Positions 10,362 through 20,225 of a stretch of 64,000 bases of DNA are shown here, piece by piece. Source of the stretch: Leptobrachium leishanense (taxonomy: Eukaryota > Chordata > Amphibia > Anura > Megophryidae); assembly GCA_009667805.1 (NCBI GenBank), contig CM019065.1:20363822-20427821 (forward strand), written 5' to 3'. Position 1 is the first letter of the stretch. Each line of letters starts with the position of its first letter. The position numbers and the translations under genes were made by a program. The notes under the pieces were generated by a model that was not told where the DNA came from, searched no databases, and worked only from the letters and a program-made list of their open reading frames with translations.

Positions 10362-11525
10362 ATGTCTCTCTTGGAATACAGAAATCGTATTGGGAGCAAC
10401 GTAGAATCCTTGTTGGGAGGCACATTTGTGTCTTCCCAGTTAAAAGAATTTAATAATGAAGAAAATAAAAAACCATTGTTAGACCTGGAAAGAAACTTAA
10501 TTAAAGAGATGAAAATTAAATTAGAAATAGCTACTTTAGAGAAATATAAAAAAGATAAAATCACTCCTAGGGGTCTTAGGTTCCAGAAGACACCATCTTC
10601 TGATAAAGATGATGCTGATTTTATTTCAGGATGGAACACACTATTAGAAGGTTTTGCCGTCACGATGATGGATTATGTCATTCAAAAGAGGAAAGATAAG
10701 CTTCCAAGCATTAATATTCTTGTTGAAGATCTGTCGAAACAGATCGAACACGAATATTCTAATAGAGACTTGCTGGATATACACAAAAATCTAGGGGATA
10801 AATTGGAAAAAATTGAAAAGGAAGTACTGGTGATTAAAAAACGCAAATATGAGAGGGATGTGGAGGATTACAGGAGGGGGAATGTACATAAGAGATATGA
10901 TGATACTACAACAAACAACAGACATCCCAATAATAGAATGGAATCCACAGATACTGATGGGTGGACACAAGTGAAGCATAGAAGGTATGAAGAAAGGCCA
11001 AATCCCCAACGTAGAAATTGGAGAAATGAACACAGTTATAGAAATGCCTATCTAAACAACGATAGCCAATATAGAGCCCCATATCAGAGGGATGCTCTTG
11101 ATTCTTTTTCCGACAGACAACGATATAGGGATCGTGTATATCACAATCAACAAGATAGACGACAGTGGGACAGACCATACCAGTATGGGCGTAATAATGA
11201 AAGACAGTTCCAGGAAAGAAACTATACAAATACTGCAACACATAATTTTGCTCCCATTCCACCCTCTAAGAAAAGAGAAAGAGAACCAATTGACAGCACT
11301 GTTCCACTTAGAAATAGGTATGAACCACTAGATGAACAAAAAGAGGAGGAGGTTTTTTGGAGGGACCCCCTGAACAAGAGCAACGGGCAGGGACCTCACA
11401 GAGACCTCGATACCAGATTAGAAAGGGGGGGAGGGCAAAAGAGACCCTGGGAAAGGTCAGAAGAGGGTCGAGAGCAGGAAAACTTGTACGTGAGAGAAAA
11501 AAGAGAAAGGAAACGATCCCCATGA
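10362..11525 (+). CDS. Penelope-like ORF1 protein (387 aa), function unassigned
   Basis: Intact frame starting MSLLEYRNRIGS and ending with TGA that overlaps the ORF2 ATG (ATGA, 11522-11525). The first half is charged and helix-prone with many Lys/Glu heptad-like stretches (about residues 30-160). The second half is very rich in Arg, Asn, Tyr and Gln (about 160-300) and lacks any CCHC zinc knuckle I can see, which suggests nucleic-acid binding through basic low-complexity sequence. A gag-like or chaperone role is inference only. Many Penelope elements have one ORF, so a separate upstream ORF is notable. A G7 run (11425-11431) lies near the end, inside the overlap with the open frame of ORF2. 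Confidence 0.8.
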   Translation: MSLLEYRNRIGSNVESLLGGTFVSSQLKEFNNEENKKPLLDLERNLIKEMKIKLEIATLEKYKKDKITPRGLRFQKTPSSDKDDADFISGWNTLLEGFAVTMMDYVIQKRKDKLPSINILVEDLSKQIEHEYSNRDLLDIHKNLGDKLEKIEKEVLVIKKRKYERDVEDYRRGNVHKRYDDTTTNNRHPNNRMESTDTDGWTQVKHRRYEERPNPQRRNWRNEHSYRNAYLNNDSQYRAPYQRDALDSFSDRQRYRDRVYHNQQDRRQWDRPYQYGRNNERQFQERNYTNTATHNFAPIPPSKKREREPIDSTVPLRNRYEPLDEQKEEEVFWRDPLNKSNGQGPHRDLDTRLERGGGQKRPWERSEEGREQENLYVREKRERKRSP

Positions 11526-13795
11526 AAGGTATCTTCAATTTGAGCAATAAAATCCTCACTAGATCAGAGACAAGTGTCCTTAATAAGGGCCTCAAATTTG
11601 CCCCTTCCAATCGGCTCGATAAATTTGGGGTATTTATTGATTTACAAAGATTTAAACGTAAGTTGAGCTTAAAGAAGTATTTCCTTAAACAACCAGTGGA
11701 AAGGGAGGCTGTTCAGAACTGCACCCCTAATGTACACACTACCCTCAAAAATAGATCTAAATTTTATCCGAGACACATGGTCTCGGATGAGATTAAGATG
11801 TTCGAAGGTCTAGTCATGAAAGACATAGAGAAGTTGTCCACTAAAGTAGATAAACAAAATCTCACAAAAGAAGAACGCATGGCCTTAAAAGATCTTCAGA
11901 AGGACCCCAATATCATTATTAAACCCGCCGACAAGGGCGGCGGGATTGTGATTTGGTCGAAGGAATCATATAAAGAGGAGGCTCTTCGTCTTCTGGATGA
12001 TAATTCCACCTATACCAAACTGACAAAAGATCCAGTTAGTGAGATAAGGTATAAACTGATACCCTTCTTACAAGAAGGTCTGGATAAGAGTATCCTCAAT
12101 AAATCCGAATTTGATTATTTATCGATAGAGTTCACTAAAGTACCGCATTTCTACATCCTGCCCAAGGTCCATAAGGACCCCCTTAAACCCCCAGGCAGAC
12201 CCATAGTGGCGGGGATAGATTCGATCAGTAGCCGTCTATCAGAATATGTGGACGTGCTCCTCCAGCCACTGGTTTGTAGAATTCCATCTTATTTGAAAGA
12301 TACGATTAGTATGTTACAACTAATAAAAGGGGTAAAGTGGCAAAAGGGAGACCTTTTGGTTACCTGTGATGTTCATTCATTGTATAGCAGTATACCACAT
12401 GACCTTGGTCTAAGTAAATTAGAAGAGGAGATCTCCAAGACCGATTTGATCAGTTCTGAACATATGGGGTTCATTCTTGAAGGTGTAAAGTTCATATTAA
12501 ACAACAACTACTTTAAGTTCGAGGAGGATTTTTATATCCAACGCAGAGGCACAGCTATGGGCACTAAATTTGCGCCCAGCTACGCCAACCTATACATGTC
12601 AGCTTGGGAAAGCAAGTTCGTGTATGGGTCGCGTGGCTGGGCGCAAGGAAGTGTCCATCTTTTCAGACGTTACATCGACGACATCTTCTTTATTTGGAGG
12701 GGAGGGGTGGAGTCATTACTACCATTTTTAGAGAGTTTGGATAGTCCAGAATGGGGCATCAGACTAGATAGTACTTGGAGCGAGAACAAAGTCAACTTCT
12801 TGGATTTACATATATATGTAGAGGAGGAATGCATCAAATCCAAGACCTTCTTTAAAGAGGTTGATACTAACACATTTATAGACTGCACCAGCTGTCACTA
12901 TCCCCCCTGGCTCAAAGGTGTCCCTAAAGGTCAATTCACGAGACTCAGAAGGAATTGTTCCGATGACGACACTTTTAAGGAACAGGCCCTGTCCCTTAAG
13001 CAAGACTTTGTGGACAAAGGGTATAATAATGCAGAGTTGGAAACTATAATCCTAGAATTGTCTCAGGCAGATAGAGACAAGTATCTTGATTATAAACCTA
13101 AAAATAAGGGAACCAATGAGGTTCTTTTTATCTGTGATTATAACAGCAAAGCAGACAAGATAAAGAGGATTATAAAAAAGCATTGGTCAGTACTCAAAAA
13201 CGATGTTGACCTTGGGGAAGTTATAGGGCCTACCCCTCGAATAGTTTTCAGGGGGGCCAACAATATTAAATCTAATCTGGTTCGGAGTAAACCCAAGAGA
13301 AAAGAGGGCAATAACACCAATCATTTTGGATTAAAAGAGGGTTTCTATCAATGTGGGGTGTGTTTGGCCTGTAGATCTACCTCCAACAAGAAAAGTTATA
13401 TAGGCTCATACACGAATCGTAAATACCACAAACAGGTTCAGATCAAAGGAATCCTTAACTGCTGTTCCAAAAATGTTATTTACATGTTAGAATGTCCATG
13501 TGGATTGGGCTACATAGGGCGTACCAAAAGAGCCCTGAATGTGAGGATAGCAGAGCATGCTAGAAATATTAAAAATAGTTATGAAAAGCATTCTGTTTCC
13601 TTACACTGCAAAATTCACCATAATAGCTCCCCAATTGGGGTTAAATTCTGGGCATTAGAACAGATAAAAAAAATAGAGACGGAAGAAAATCTACCTAAGA
13701 AATTAGGTAAGGCTGAAATGAGACATATTTTTGAGCATGGTACTATGGTTCCTAATGGGCTTAACGACGATTTTGAAGTTATACATTTTCTTTAA
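11522..13795 (+). CDS. Penelope-like ORF2: reverse transcriptase with C-terminal GIY-YIG endonuclease
   Basis: Intact 757-codon frame. Motifs in order: KPADKGGGIVIW, PHFYILPKVHKDP, CDVHSLYSSIPH (motif A), RRGTAMGTKFAPSYANLYM (motif B), FRRYIDDIFFIW (motif C, YIDD near residue 384), NKVNFLDLHI. Then a cysteine cluster CGVCLAC, and VIYMLECPCGLGYIGRTKR with the catalytic-type Arg in NVRIAEH: the GIY-YIG nuclease with the cysteines between its halves that mark Penelope-like elements. By family, the nuclease nicks the target and the RT copies element RNA there. I chose the ATG overlapping the ORF1 stop (ATGA); the frame is open up to an ATG at 11357, giving 812 codons. Both ORFs are intact, so this copy may be active. 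Confidence 0.93.
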   Translation: MKGIFNLSNKILTRSETSVLNKGLKFAPSNRLDKFGVFIDLQRFKRKLSLKKYFLKQPVEREAVQNCTPNVHTTLKNRSKFYPRHMVSDEIKMFEGLVMKDIEKLSTKVDKQNLTKEERMALKDLQKDPNIIIKPADKGGGIVIWSKESYKEEALRLLDDNSTYTKLTKDPVSEIRYKLIPFLQEGLDKSILNKSEFDYLSIEFTKVPHFYILPKVHKDPLKPPGRPIVAGIDSISSRLSEYVDVLLQPLVCRIPSYLKDTISMLQLIKGVKWQKGDLLVTCDVHSLYSSIPHDLGLSKLEEEISKTDLISSEHMGFILEGVKFILNNNYFKFEEDFYIQRRGTAMGTKFAPSYANLYMSAWESKFVYGSRGWAQGSVHLFRRYIDDIFFIWRGGVESLLPFLESLDSPEWGIRLDSTWSENKVNFLDLHIYVEEECIKSKTFFKEVDTNTFIDCTSCHYPPWLKGVPKGQFTRLRRNCSDDDTFKEQALSLKQDFVDKGYNNAELETIILELSQADRDKYLDYKPKNKGTNEVLFICDYNSKADKIKRIIKKHWSVLKNDVDLGEVIGPTPRIVFRGANNIKSNLVRSKPKRKEGNNTNHFGLKEGFYQCGVCLACRSTSNKKSYIGSYTNRKYHKQVQIKGILNCCSKNVIYMLECPCGLGYIGRTKRALNVRIAEHARNIKNSYEKHSVSLHCKIHHNSSPIGVKFWALEQIKKIETEENLPKKLGKAEMRHIFEHGTMVPNGLNDDFEVIHFL

Positions 13796-14830
13796 GATTA
13801 TTGGGGGCTTCTCAGGTTCCACATTTGGAAAACAGCAATTGCGCGATACATTCCATAACACAGACCTCACTATCATTTTAGATTAGGGTTATACATTTTC
13901 AGTGTAGAACACTATCTGCACTATCACATACATATACATCATCCATATGCTAAACCTTCCCTAATGGTCAATCACATATTTTATCGTAGTCTTCATTTCA
14001 TTCACTATTATCTCCACAAAAGAGAGTTCACCATCTCCACAATTTATTCATATTATTATGACCACATAGTCGTTATCGACCTCCACTTAATTTGATATTG
14101 GCCAATATATTCATTCTAATCAAAGCAATATAGCCTAAGGAGATTTTTCACCTACAACACACACAGCCTTTTTAGTAATGTTGCATCGGTAGTTCAACAC
14201 TATATAGTTCATCACTTTCTTTACAATAGTCAATTCCTTTATAGCTTTACATTTTCCCATAAGGTGTCCTTACACAATTTATGGACCTGCCTATTGTGGG
14301 CACGATCACATTTTCATTTATCCAACATTATTGTTAAGATAGGATAATCTACCTCCTTATAATGGCAATATACAACATTATGTATTTACATTCTGTCCTT
14401 TTTGCAGTTGTCCATCATGCATAATATATACATATCATTGCTGCACTAGCCTCTTAACACCTTAATGTTTAACCCTTTTTGTGGTTTATCACATATCTTT
14501 CTGTAGTTTTTATTTATATTCACTAAAATTTTCATATAAGATAGTACACTTTCCATAGGTCCCATATCAATAAAATTTATCCATATTCCGACAATTGTTC
14601 AGTTGTCACATATACTCCTTTATTCACTGGCCAATAGATAAATTGCTAATTAAGCCAGTCAAGTTTATGATGATTTCTCACTTCAAATAATTGACCGCAT
14701 TAATAGTGTTCCCATTCGATAATTCCACACTACTTAGTCCTCCATGCTCTTTAGAAGATTGGACCCATCATATCTCATTCCTAATATGGGTAATGTCTTG
14801 AGCCTCATACTTCTCTATAAGGCGGTCAAT
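13796..14830 (+). other. 3' region of the forward Penelope copy
   Basis: AT-rich, non-coding, between the ORF2 stop and the second pLTR, mirrored at 4377-5397. No hairpin or polyadenylation signal stands out enough to assign. Confidence 0.85.
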
Positions 14831-16270
14831 TGTATCTCACAGATCTGCCCATTGTAGACATTACACTATCTCTATTCGATTTGTCACTAAGGTTTAATAT
14901 TAGGCATTACTTCCCTAAAGGGTATTATACCATGGATCTAACCGATACTTCCCCTCAATTCCGTTGTAATGACACTTACACGTAACTCTAGGCGTTTTAT
15001 TTTAGTTTAGTCACATATTGTTATATAACTATTTCATGTATGGTTTATTATCATACACAACACACATATATCATAGATCCACCAGAGTTCATCTTAATAT
15101 TAGGAGGTTTATATTCATTAATTCCGATATAGTCGATTATCCAGCTCTTCTAAAATGTGTAATGTGGGAAGCCTTATTTTTTCCTTGGAGGGTGAACAAT
15201 GTATTGTACTGTCTTTACCATTGTGGAGGAGTATATCGCCTCCACGCATTTATGTAAGGTAGTTCATGAGGTTTTAGGGGTTATAGACAATCATTCCCCA
15301 CTCTGTTCGAGCTATTAGCCTCCTTTTCTGTTTGCTAGAAGCCATGGAAACGACCCATACCGCCGCACGCCGATCGGAAGGACCCAAACTCACAACACGC
15401 ATGCGCAAAATGGCGGATATCCATTCTGAAACGCAAACATCGTTACTGCGCATGCGCAAGATGGCGGATTTGCGGAGGAACCGATATCTCGGCAATCTAA
15501 GGCGTGTAACCCACGCCCAGCAGTTAATCACACCTGGGGACAATCAAAATTTTATCTTATATATTGTGACTCATTTACCCACCTGTAAACCGACTGAGGA
15601 AGCCACATGCTGTGGCGAAACGCGTCTGGGTACACTGGCTGAGCCAGATATTGTATTTTATTTTTTATTTAATGTTTTAAAGTTTTATTAAATTTTCTTT
15701 TGCATCAGTCCCTGGTGTGCTTGCTGTTTAAAGAGGTTTCCATGGACTTTCCCTCTAATAAGTCCACAAGCAGTCTGTCCTAGAGCTTGGCCTTAAGCTC
15801 CAACCCACGTGAGTTTAACTCCTTCATCAATATTGCATTGTGTGTTTGACAGATCCACGCAAAGGAGTTTTTCTCTTCTTTCCACATGTTTCTTTTTACA
15901 CCAATATTGGAAGCTTACTGTCGTCACTGAAGGTGATAGGTCATCCCCTTCAGAGGAGAATTATTGACCACATGCGCTGACCCACTCAGAGCCAGTGTTG
16001 GGGCTCTTCGTCTGTGAGTGGGACATATAGTATTTATAGCTATTACTATTGTATTCCGTCTGCACTATTGCATTTTCTCTGTTTTTTATCATACATGCGG
16101 ACGAGACAAGACAAGAGAACCACCACAAGATCCTACAGCGATACTTTTCGCGCCGCCAGTTACGTATTTGTTGTTCATTGTTCACTGGTTTGGGGGAAAC
16201 CACTGAGTGCTGGTTGGCTTTGGAGATTTGGTGGCGGCACAGGCGGGGGCGCCTACCACTTTGGTTGTGT
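14831..16270 (+). repeat. 3' pLTR of the forward Penelope copy
   Basis: Second direct copy of the pLTR (compare 8874-10311). It ends TTTGGTTGTGT(T) directly against the right target duplication. Confidence 0.88.
15588..15637 (+). ncRNA. hammerhead-ribozyme-like motif in the 3' pLTR
   Basis: Same core as at 9626: CTGAGGA at 15594-15600, stem GCCACA/TGTGGC, GAAAC at 15617-15621, then CGCGTC. Two motifs one element length apart could cut out a unit-length RNA, as proposed for hammerheads in tandem Penelope copies. Confidence 0.55.
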
Positions 16271-16283
16271 TCTATGTGATTAA
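16271..16283 (+). repeat. target-site duplication of the Penelope composite, right copy
   Basis: TCTATGTGATTAA, identical to 3011-3023. Confidence 0.85.
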
Positions 16284-16570
16284 GCCTGATTAAATCTGCT
16301 GAATGAAACTACCGAACAGCAGGGCATTTCTTTGACATTCCTCTGCTGTCGGTGTCTCTGAATAGATTAACCATTCCTTCTCTATGGGGGATTTCACTGC
16401 CGTCGAACAGGCACCGTTTTTTGATGGCAGTTTGGCAATATTTGGTGAATCGCCAGGTTTTGTACAGCTGAATGGCCCCGAAATTGTACCGCATGGGGAA
16501 ATTCACTGCTCGGTGCAATTTCGGGGCCAGGTCGGCTCTCTTGGAATAAACTCTTTTGTAACTAAATTCT
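16284..16570 (-). mobile_element. PIF/Harbinger-like MITE, second half
   Basis: Continues the MITE interrupted at 3023. It follows the reverse complement of 24811-25722 through TCTGAATAG, TGGGGGATTTCACTGCC, TCGAACAGGCACCGT and GGTGAAT-CGCCAGG. The outer terminus near 16545-16570 is eroded. The 124-codon minus frame here is a by-product of the MITE and shows no V2R similarity. Confidence 0.65.
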
Positions 16571-16622
16571 TTAACATCACAAAGTAAAACGTTATTTATA
16601 GCATCATTATAAATCCCCTTAC

Positions 16623-16840
16623 GTTGTACATTTGATCCTTGGCGGCTTCTCATTGAAGAGGGCTTTTTGATAGACGTATCCAAAATGCATTGGTAGTAGC
16701 ACTCCTATCATTATATCTCCAGGTTGGGTCATTCCATTGGGCTCCGTGATGGGCAGCCGGCATCGCTGGTCTTCAGAGGAAAATACCGGAATGAGGAGGA
16801 ACACAATCAGCTGCCAGACTGTCTTATACATAGAAGACAT
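16623..16840 (-). CDS. vomeronasal type-2 receptor exon 1 (gene B), signal peptide and start of ligand-binding domain
   Basis: The minus strand opens with MSSMYKTVWQLIVFLLIPVF, a hydrophobic signal peptide. It continues with CRLPITEPNGM, GDIMIGVLLPMHFGY and PPRIKC, the typical first-exon series of V2Rs (family C GPCRs of vomeronasal neurons): a cysteine near the start, then GDI-IG and a later cysteine. A good splice donor follows (ACAAC|GTAAGG, 16622). Met at 16840 or the in-frame Met at 16831 could be the start. No exon 2 is seen to the left within the window. A 13.2-kb Penelope unit now lies in what would be intron 1, so the gene is either stretched or an orphan exon. Confidence 0.8.
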
Positions 16841-16892
16841 AGTGGGTCTAAAATGGAGAGACGGGTGAAAATAGTATGAAATTAATTAATCC

Positions 16893-17337
16893 CTTAGGCT
16901 AATGTCAGATGAGCACATTCTGAGCGCACTCTGCGTGCGTGCAGAACGGACAGACATCATGGCGGAAGATACTGTAGACACCACACGATCCTTTTTTCTT
17001 GACGGACGTAGGAAAAAAAGGGAACTATGGAAACAAAATTAATATGAAAAATGATAAAAATTTAAAAATGATATGAAAAGCCATTTTTGCGTCAAGGTGC
17101 TGGACGTCGCAAATGCAGTCCGTCTGACTTCGTTCCATCACACACACAAAACACTGCGGACGTGGTGCACACTGCGCTTCTGTTGTAGAGGTTTTGCGTC
17201 CAGTGCCATGTGCGCTGTGCGTGAGCTGTTCGGTGCGGACGCACTTCGTGTGTGGGTCTCTATTGCTCATGATTCTATGCTACGACGGACGTTAAACTTT
17301 GTGCCAACACGGACGTGATCGTCTGACACGGCCTTAG
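16893..17337. mobile_element. MITE with GC-rich interior, related to 45661-46135
   Basis: Ends are TTAGGCTAATGTCAGATGA on the left and CGTCTGACACGGCCTTAG on the right, imperfect inverted repeats. The interior (GAGCGCACTCTGCGTGCGTGC, GAAGATACTGTAGACACCAC) reappears at 45661-46135. Non-coding; short frames in it are incidental. hAT-type ends are suspected but no clear 8-bp duplication was seen. Confidence 0.7.
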
Positions 17338-18835
17338 TGACCGGGTGGTTTTACTATTTTCTGTCCAAAAGTGCCTGCTGCTGTTTTTATGTTTCTATGC
17401 TGTTTGTTTTTAGGTCAAATTTTCCTCTTACTCGTTTATGCAACCCACACATATTATACACTGTTTTTCTAGCCTTTAAATGGAATTTCTAAAGATAACA
17501 TTATTTCCATTATATCCTATAATTTACTATAAAAAAAATTATAAAATATGATGAAGAACTGGAAAAAACACACTTTTTCGAAATTTAATCCCCAAAAACT
17601 ACAACTGCCAAAAAAGACCCTGGCTAAATAGTTTTGAAATTTTGTCTTGAGATTAAAAATACATAATTTTTACATATTTTTGCTTTCTAACCCATTGACT
17701 GCTGAGCCAGTCCACCTCTACGCTGAGTTCATTTTGACCATTTTATGCTCATCACGCTTAAACATCAATTAAAGCCCTATTTTATTATACCTCCCAGAGA
17801 AGAATTTTTTATTTATTATTATTTTTTATTATTTTTACACCAAACCTAGTCATGTTTGGCATCATTGGAAAAGGTATGATCAGGCCTTTCCAATGATATC
17901 AAAGATCTCCCTATCTCCACTTGGCAGCGAGGGGGTTAACTGGCCCACTGACATCATCACACATATGGTGACGATGTCAGTGGGTGGGGGGTGACCCAGA
18001 GGCTTCGCTGACATCCAAGATGTCAGCCTCTTCCGGGTTTGAATAGCGATCTGGCACCTAAGGTGCTAAAGAGAGTTAACGCTGAAAAGGGGAACCCTTT
18101 CCAGTGGTTCCTTTCTTTTTTTTCTACGTTGAGTGTTTTTACTATACAGGCACCGGGGGGGGCTGGCAATGACATCATCATGCACGTTGATGATGTCATT
18201 GTGACTTCCAGGCCCCCTGAAGAGGCAGGGTAGTCTTCCTGCCTGCCAAACCGCTGCAGGAGCCCAGACTGAGAGGTGAGTATAGGGAGGGAGGGAGGTT
18301 AGGAGACAGTGACAACTGTAGTATGTCCACGGTCATTAAGAGGATTTCCCCACAGGACGCACTATGGACTTCAGCGGTCGGGAAGGGGTTAATTAATCTT
18401 GTATCATAAAGGGACTTTTTATCACAATCATAAAAATATGGTCATTATAGCAAACTCGAGAATCAAAGCCGTCTGAAAGTCGCTGGGCGATTCATCAATA
18501 AATGCGTCACTTTTCCTTTATGTTGGATTTATATTCTTCTATAAAATAATGGAGAATCCACTGGTTTGCTATGGATCTATGTTACTGATTCTTCTCTGAA
18601 TCTGATGAATGGCCGGATATCATCCAGTCTCTATTACACAGGTTTAAAATCCACTTTCACATGAAATAAAAGGGTGAATTAAGAATGTAACATCTCCCAT
18701 ATTATAGAAAGGTACAGGGAAACCCCCAAATCTGATGATGTTCAAAGGCATATAAACACCGATCAGCACTCTGCTTCAATATCTTGATAGATCTTTCTCA
18801 ACTTTGAGATACACCTCAAAAACATCGTGACCCAA
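17338..18835. other. no gene; diffuse repeat-derived sequence
   Basis: Contains short inverted pieces such as TGGCATCATTGGAAAGG / CCTTTCCAATGATATCA near 17856-17903, and CATCATGCACGTTGATGATG near 18174-18193. These look like decayed MITE or foldback material. No coding signal. Confidence 0.5.
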
Positions 18836-20225
18836 GTTACATAGTTACATAGTTACATAGTTATATAGGCTGAAAAAAGACATGCATCCATCGGGTTCAG
18901 CCTCTCCCACATAACCTACTGCTGTTGATCCAAAAGAAGGCAAAAAACCCAGTCTGAAATGCTCGCCAATATGCAACCCCAGAATGGCAGTCAGATTTCT
19001 CCTTGGATCAAGAAGCTTTAACCCACATATTAAATATTAAACCCCTTAATATTCTGTGTCGGCAGGAAGTCATCCAATCGTTTTTTAAAAGTCTGTACAG
19101 ACTCTGACCCAACCACTTCAACAGGCAGAGAATTCCACAGCTTTATTGTTCTCACCGTAAAATAACCCTTCCTATGCTTTAAGCTAAATTTTCTTTCTTC
19201 CAGTCTAAACGGGTGACCCCTTGTCCTATGTATAGTCCTGTTAATGAATAGGTTATCAGACAATGGTTGATAATGGCCCCGTATATATTTATATAAGGTT
19301 ATCAGATCCCCTCTAAGGCGCCGTTTCTCTAAACTAAACAGGTTTAAACTTGTTAATCTTGCCTCATAACTTAACCCTTCCATTCCCCTTATTAATTTAA
19401 TTGCCCGTCTCTGCACTTTTTCTAACGCTATAATATCTTTTTTTAAGACCGGTGCCCAAAATTGCACGGCATATTCAAGGTGCGGCCTGACCATTGATTT
19501 ATACAGACGCAAAATTATGTTTTCATCCCGTGAGTGAACTCCCCTTTTAATGCATGCCAGTACTTTGCTGGCCTTGGCGGCTGCTGTTTGACATTGCACA
19601 TTGTTACTTAGTTTGAAGTCTATGATTATTCTCAAATTCTTCTTCTGCTTGGATTTCCCTAACTCCGTACCATTTAGGGTATAAATTACTTGTGTGTTCT
19701 TCACTCCAAAGTGCATAACTTTGCATTTATCTACATTAAATTTCATCTGCCATTTAAGTGCCCAGTCCCCCAATCTATCTAAATCCCTCTGCAGCGAAGT
19801 AACATCCTGCTCACATTGTATTACTTTTCCTAGCTTTGTGTCATCTGCAAACACTGATACATGACTTTCAATGCCTATCTCAAGGTCATTTATAAATAAA
19901 TTGAATAGTATTGGTCCTATAACAGACCCCTGAGGGACACCGCTTACCACTGGTTTTCTATCTTGAAAATGTACCATTTATGACCACTCTCTGTACCCTA
20001 TCTTTTAGCCAGTTTTCTATCCAAGAACAAGTATTTTCATCTAGACCAATGTTTCTTAATTTAAATAGTAACCTTTTGTGTGGAACTGTGTCGAAAGCTT
20101 TGGCAAAATCTAAGTAAATCACATCCACTGCGACCCCCTGATCTATACTTCTACTTACTTCCTCATAGAACGTAATTAGGTTAGTCATGTTAAACCTTAA
20201 AAAAAGTTCATCCACATCTTGACCT
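18836..20225 (-). mobile_element. CR1-type LINE, 5'-truncated
   Basis: Reverse transcriptase remnant followed at its 3' end by the sequence TGAACCCGATGGATGCATGT...and a terminal ACATAGTT-type microsatellite (18836-18862 on the plus strand). That short-repeat tail is typical of CR1-clade elements. The 5' part of ORF2 and ORF1 are missing, as usual for target-primed insertions. Confidence 0.85.
19030..20215 (-). pseudogene. CR1-like reverse transcriptase, frameshifted
   Basis: First piece (20215-19958) has DVIYLDFAKAFDTVPHKRLL (motif A) and SWIENWLKDRVQRVVINGTFS. Second piece (19977-19030) has SGVPQGSVIGPILFNLFIND (motif B), VFADDTKLG (FADD catalytic box) and ends with the conserved NLFSLEKRRLRGDLI and LWNSLP segments. 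The two pieces are offset by a shift near 19965, so the protein is broken. Confidence 0.88.

Larger units (their letters stand above)
3024..16270. mobile_element. Penelope-like retroelement composite: inverted broken copy plus full forward copy
   Basis: Order from left to right: 3'-truncated pLTR (minus), 3' region, ORF2 and ORF1 of a minus-strand copy, then a forward pLTR (8874), ORF1, ORF2, 3' region and a second forward pLTR ending at 16270. The minus copy starts at TTGTTGGGATAG (8873 downward), equal to the forward copy from about 10317, and abuts the forward pLTR directly. The whole unit sits in a single pair of 13-bp target duplications. Direct pLTRs and a joined inverted copy are known for Penelope elements. 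The two coding bodies look nearly identical, so the insertion is young or the arms have been homogenised. Confidence 0.92.

Noticed and set aside
16309..16683. 124-codon minus frame next to V2R exon 1
   Set aside because: It runs through the Harbinger-like MITE and into intron 1; no similarity to V2R exon 2.
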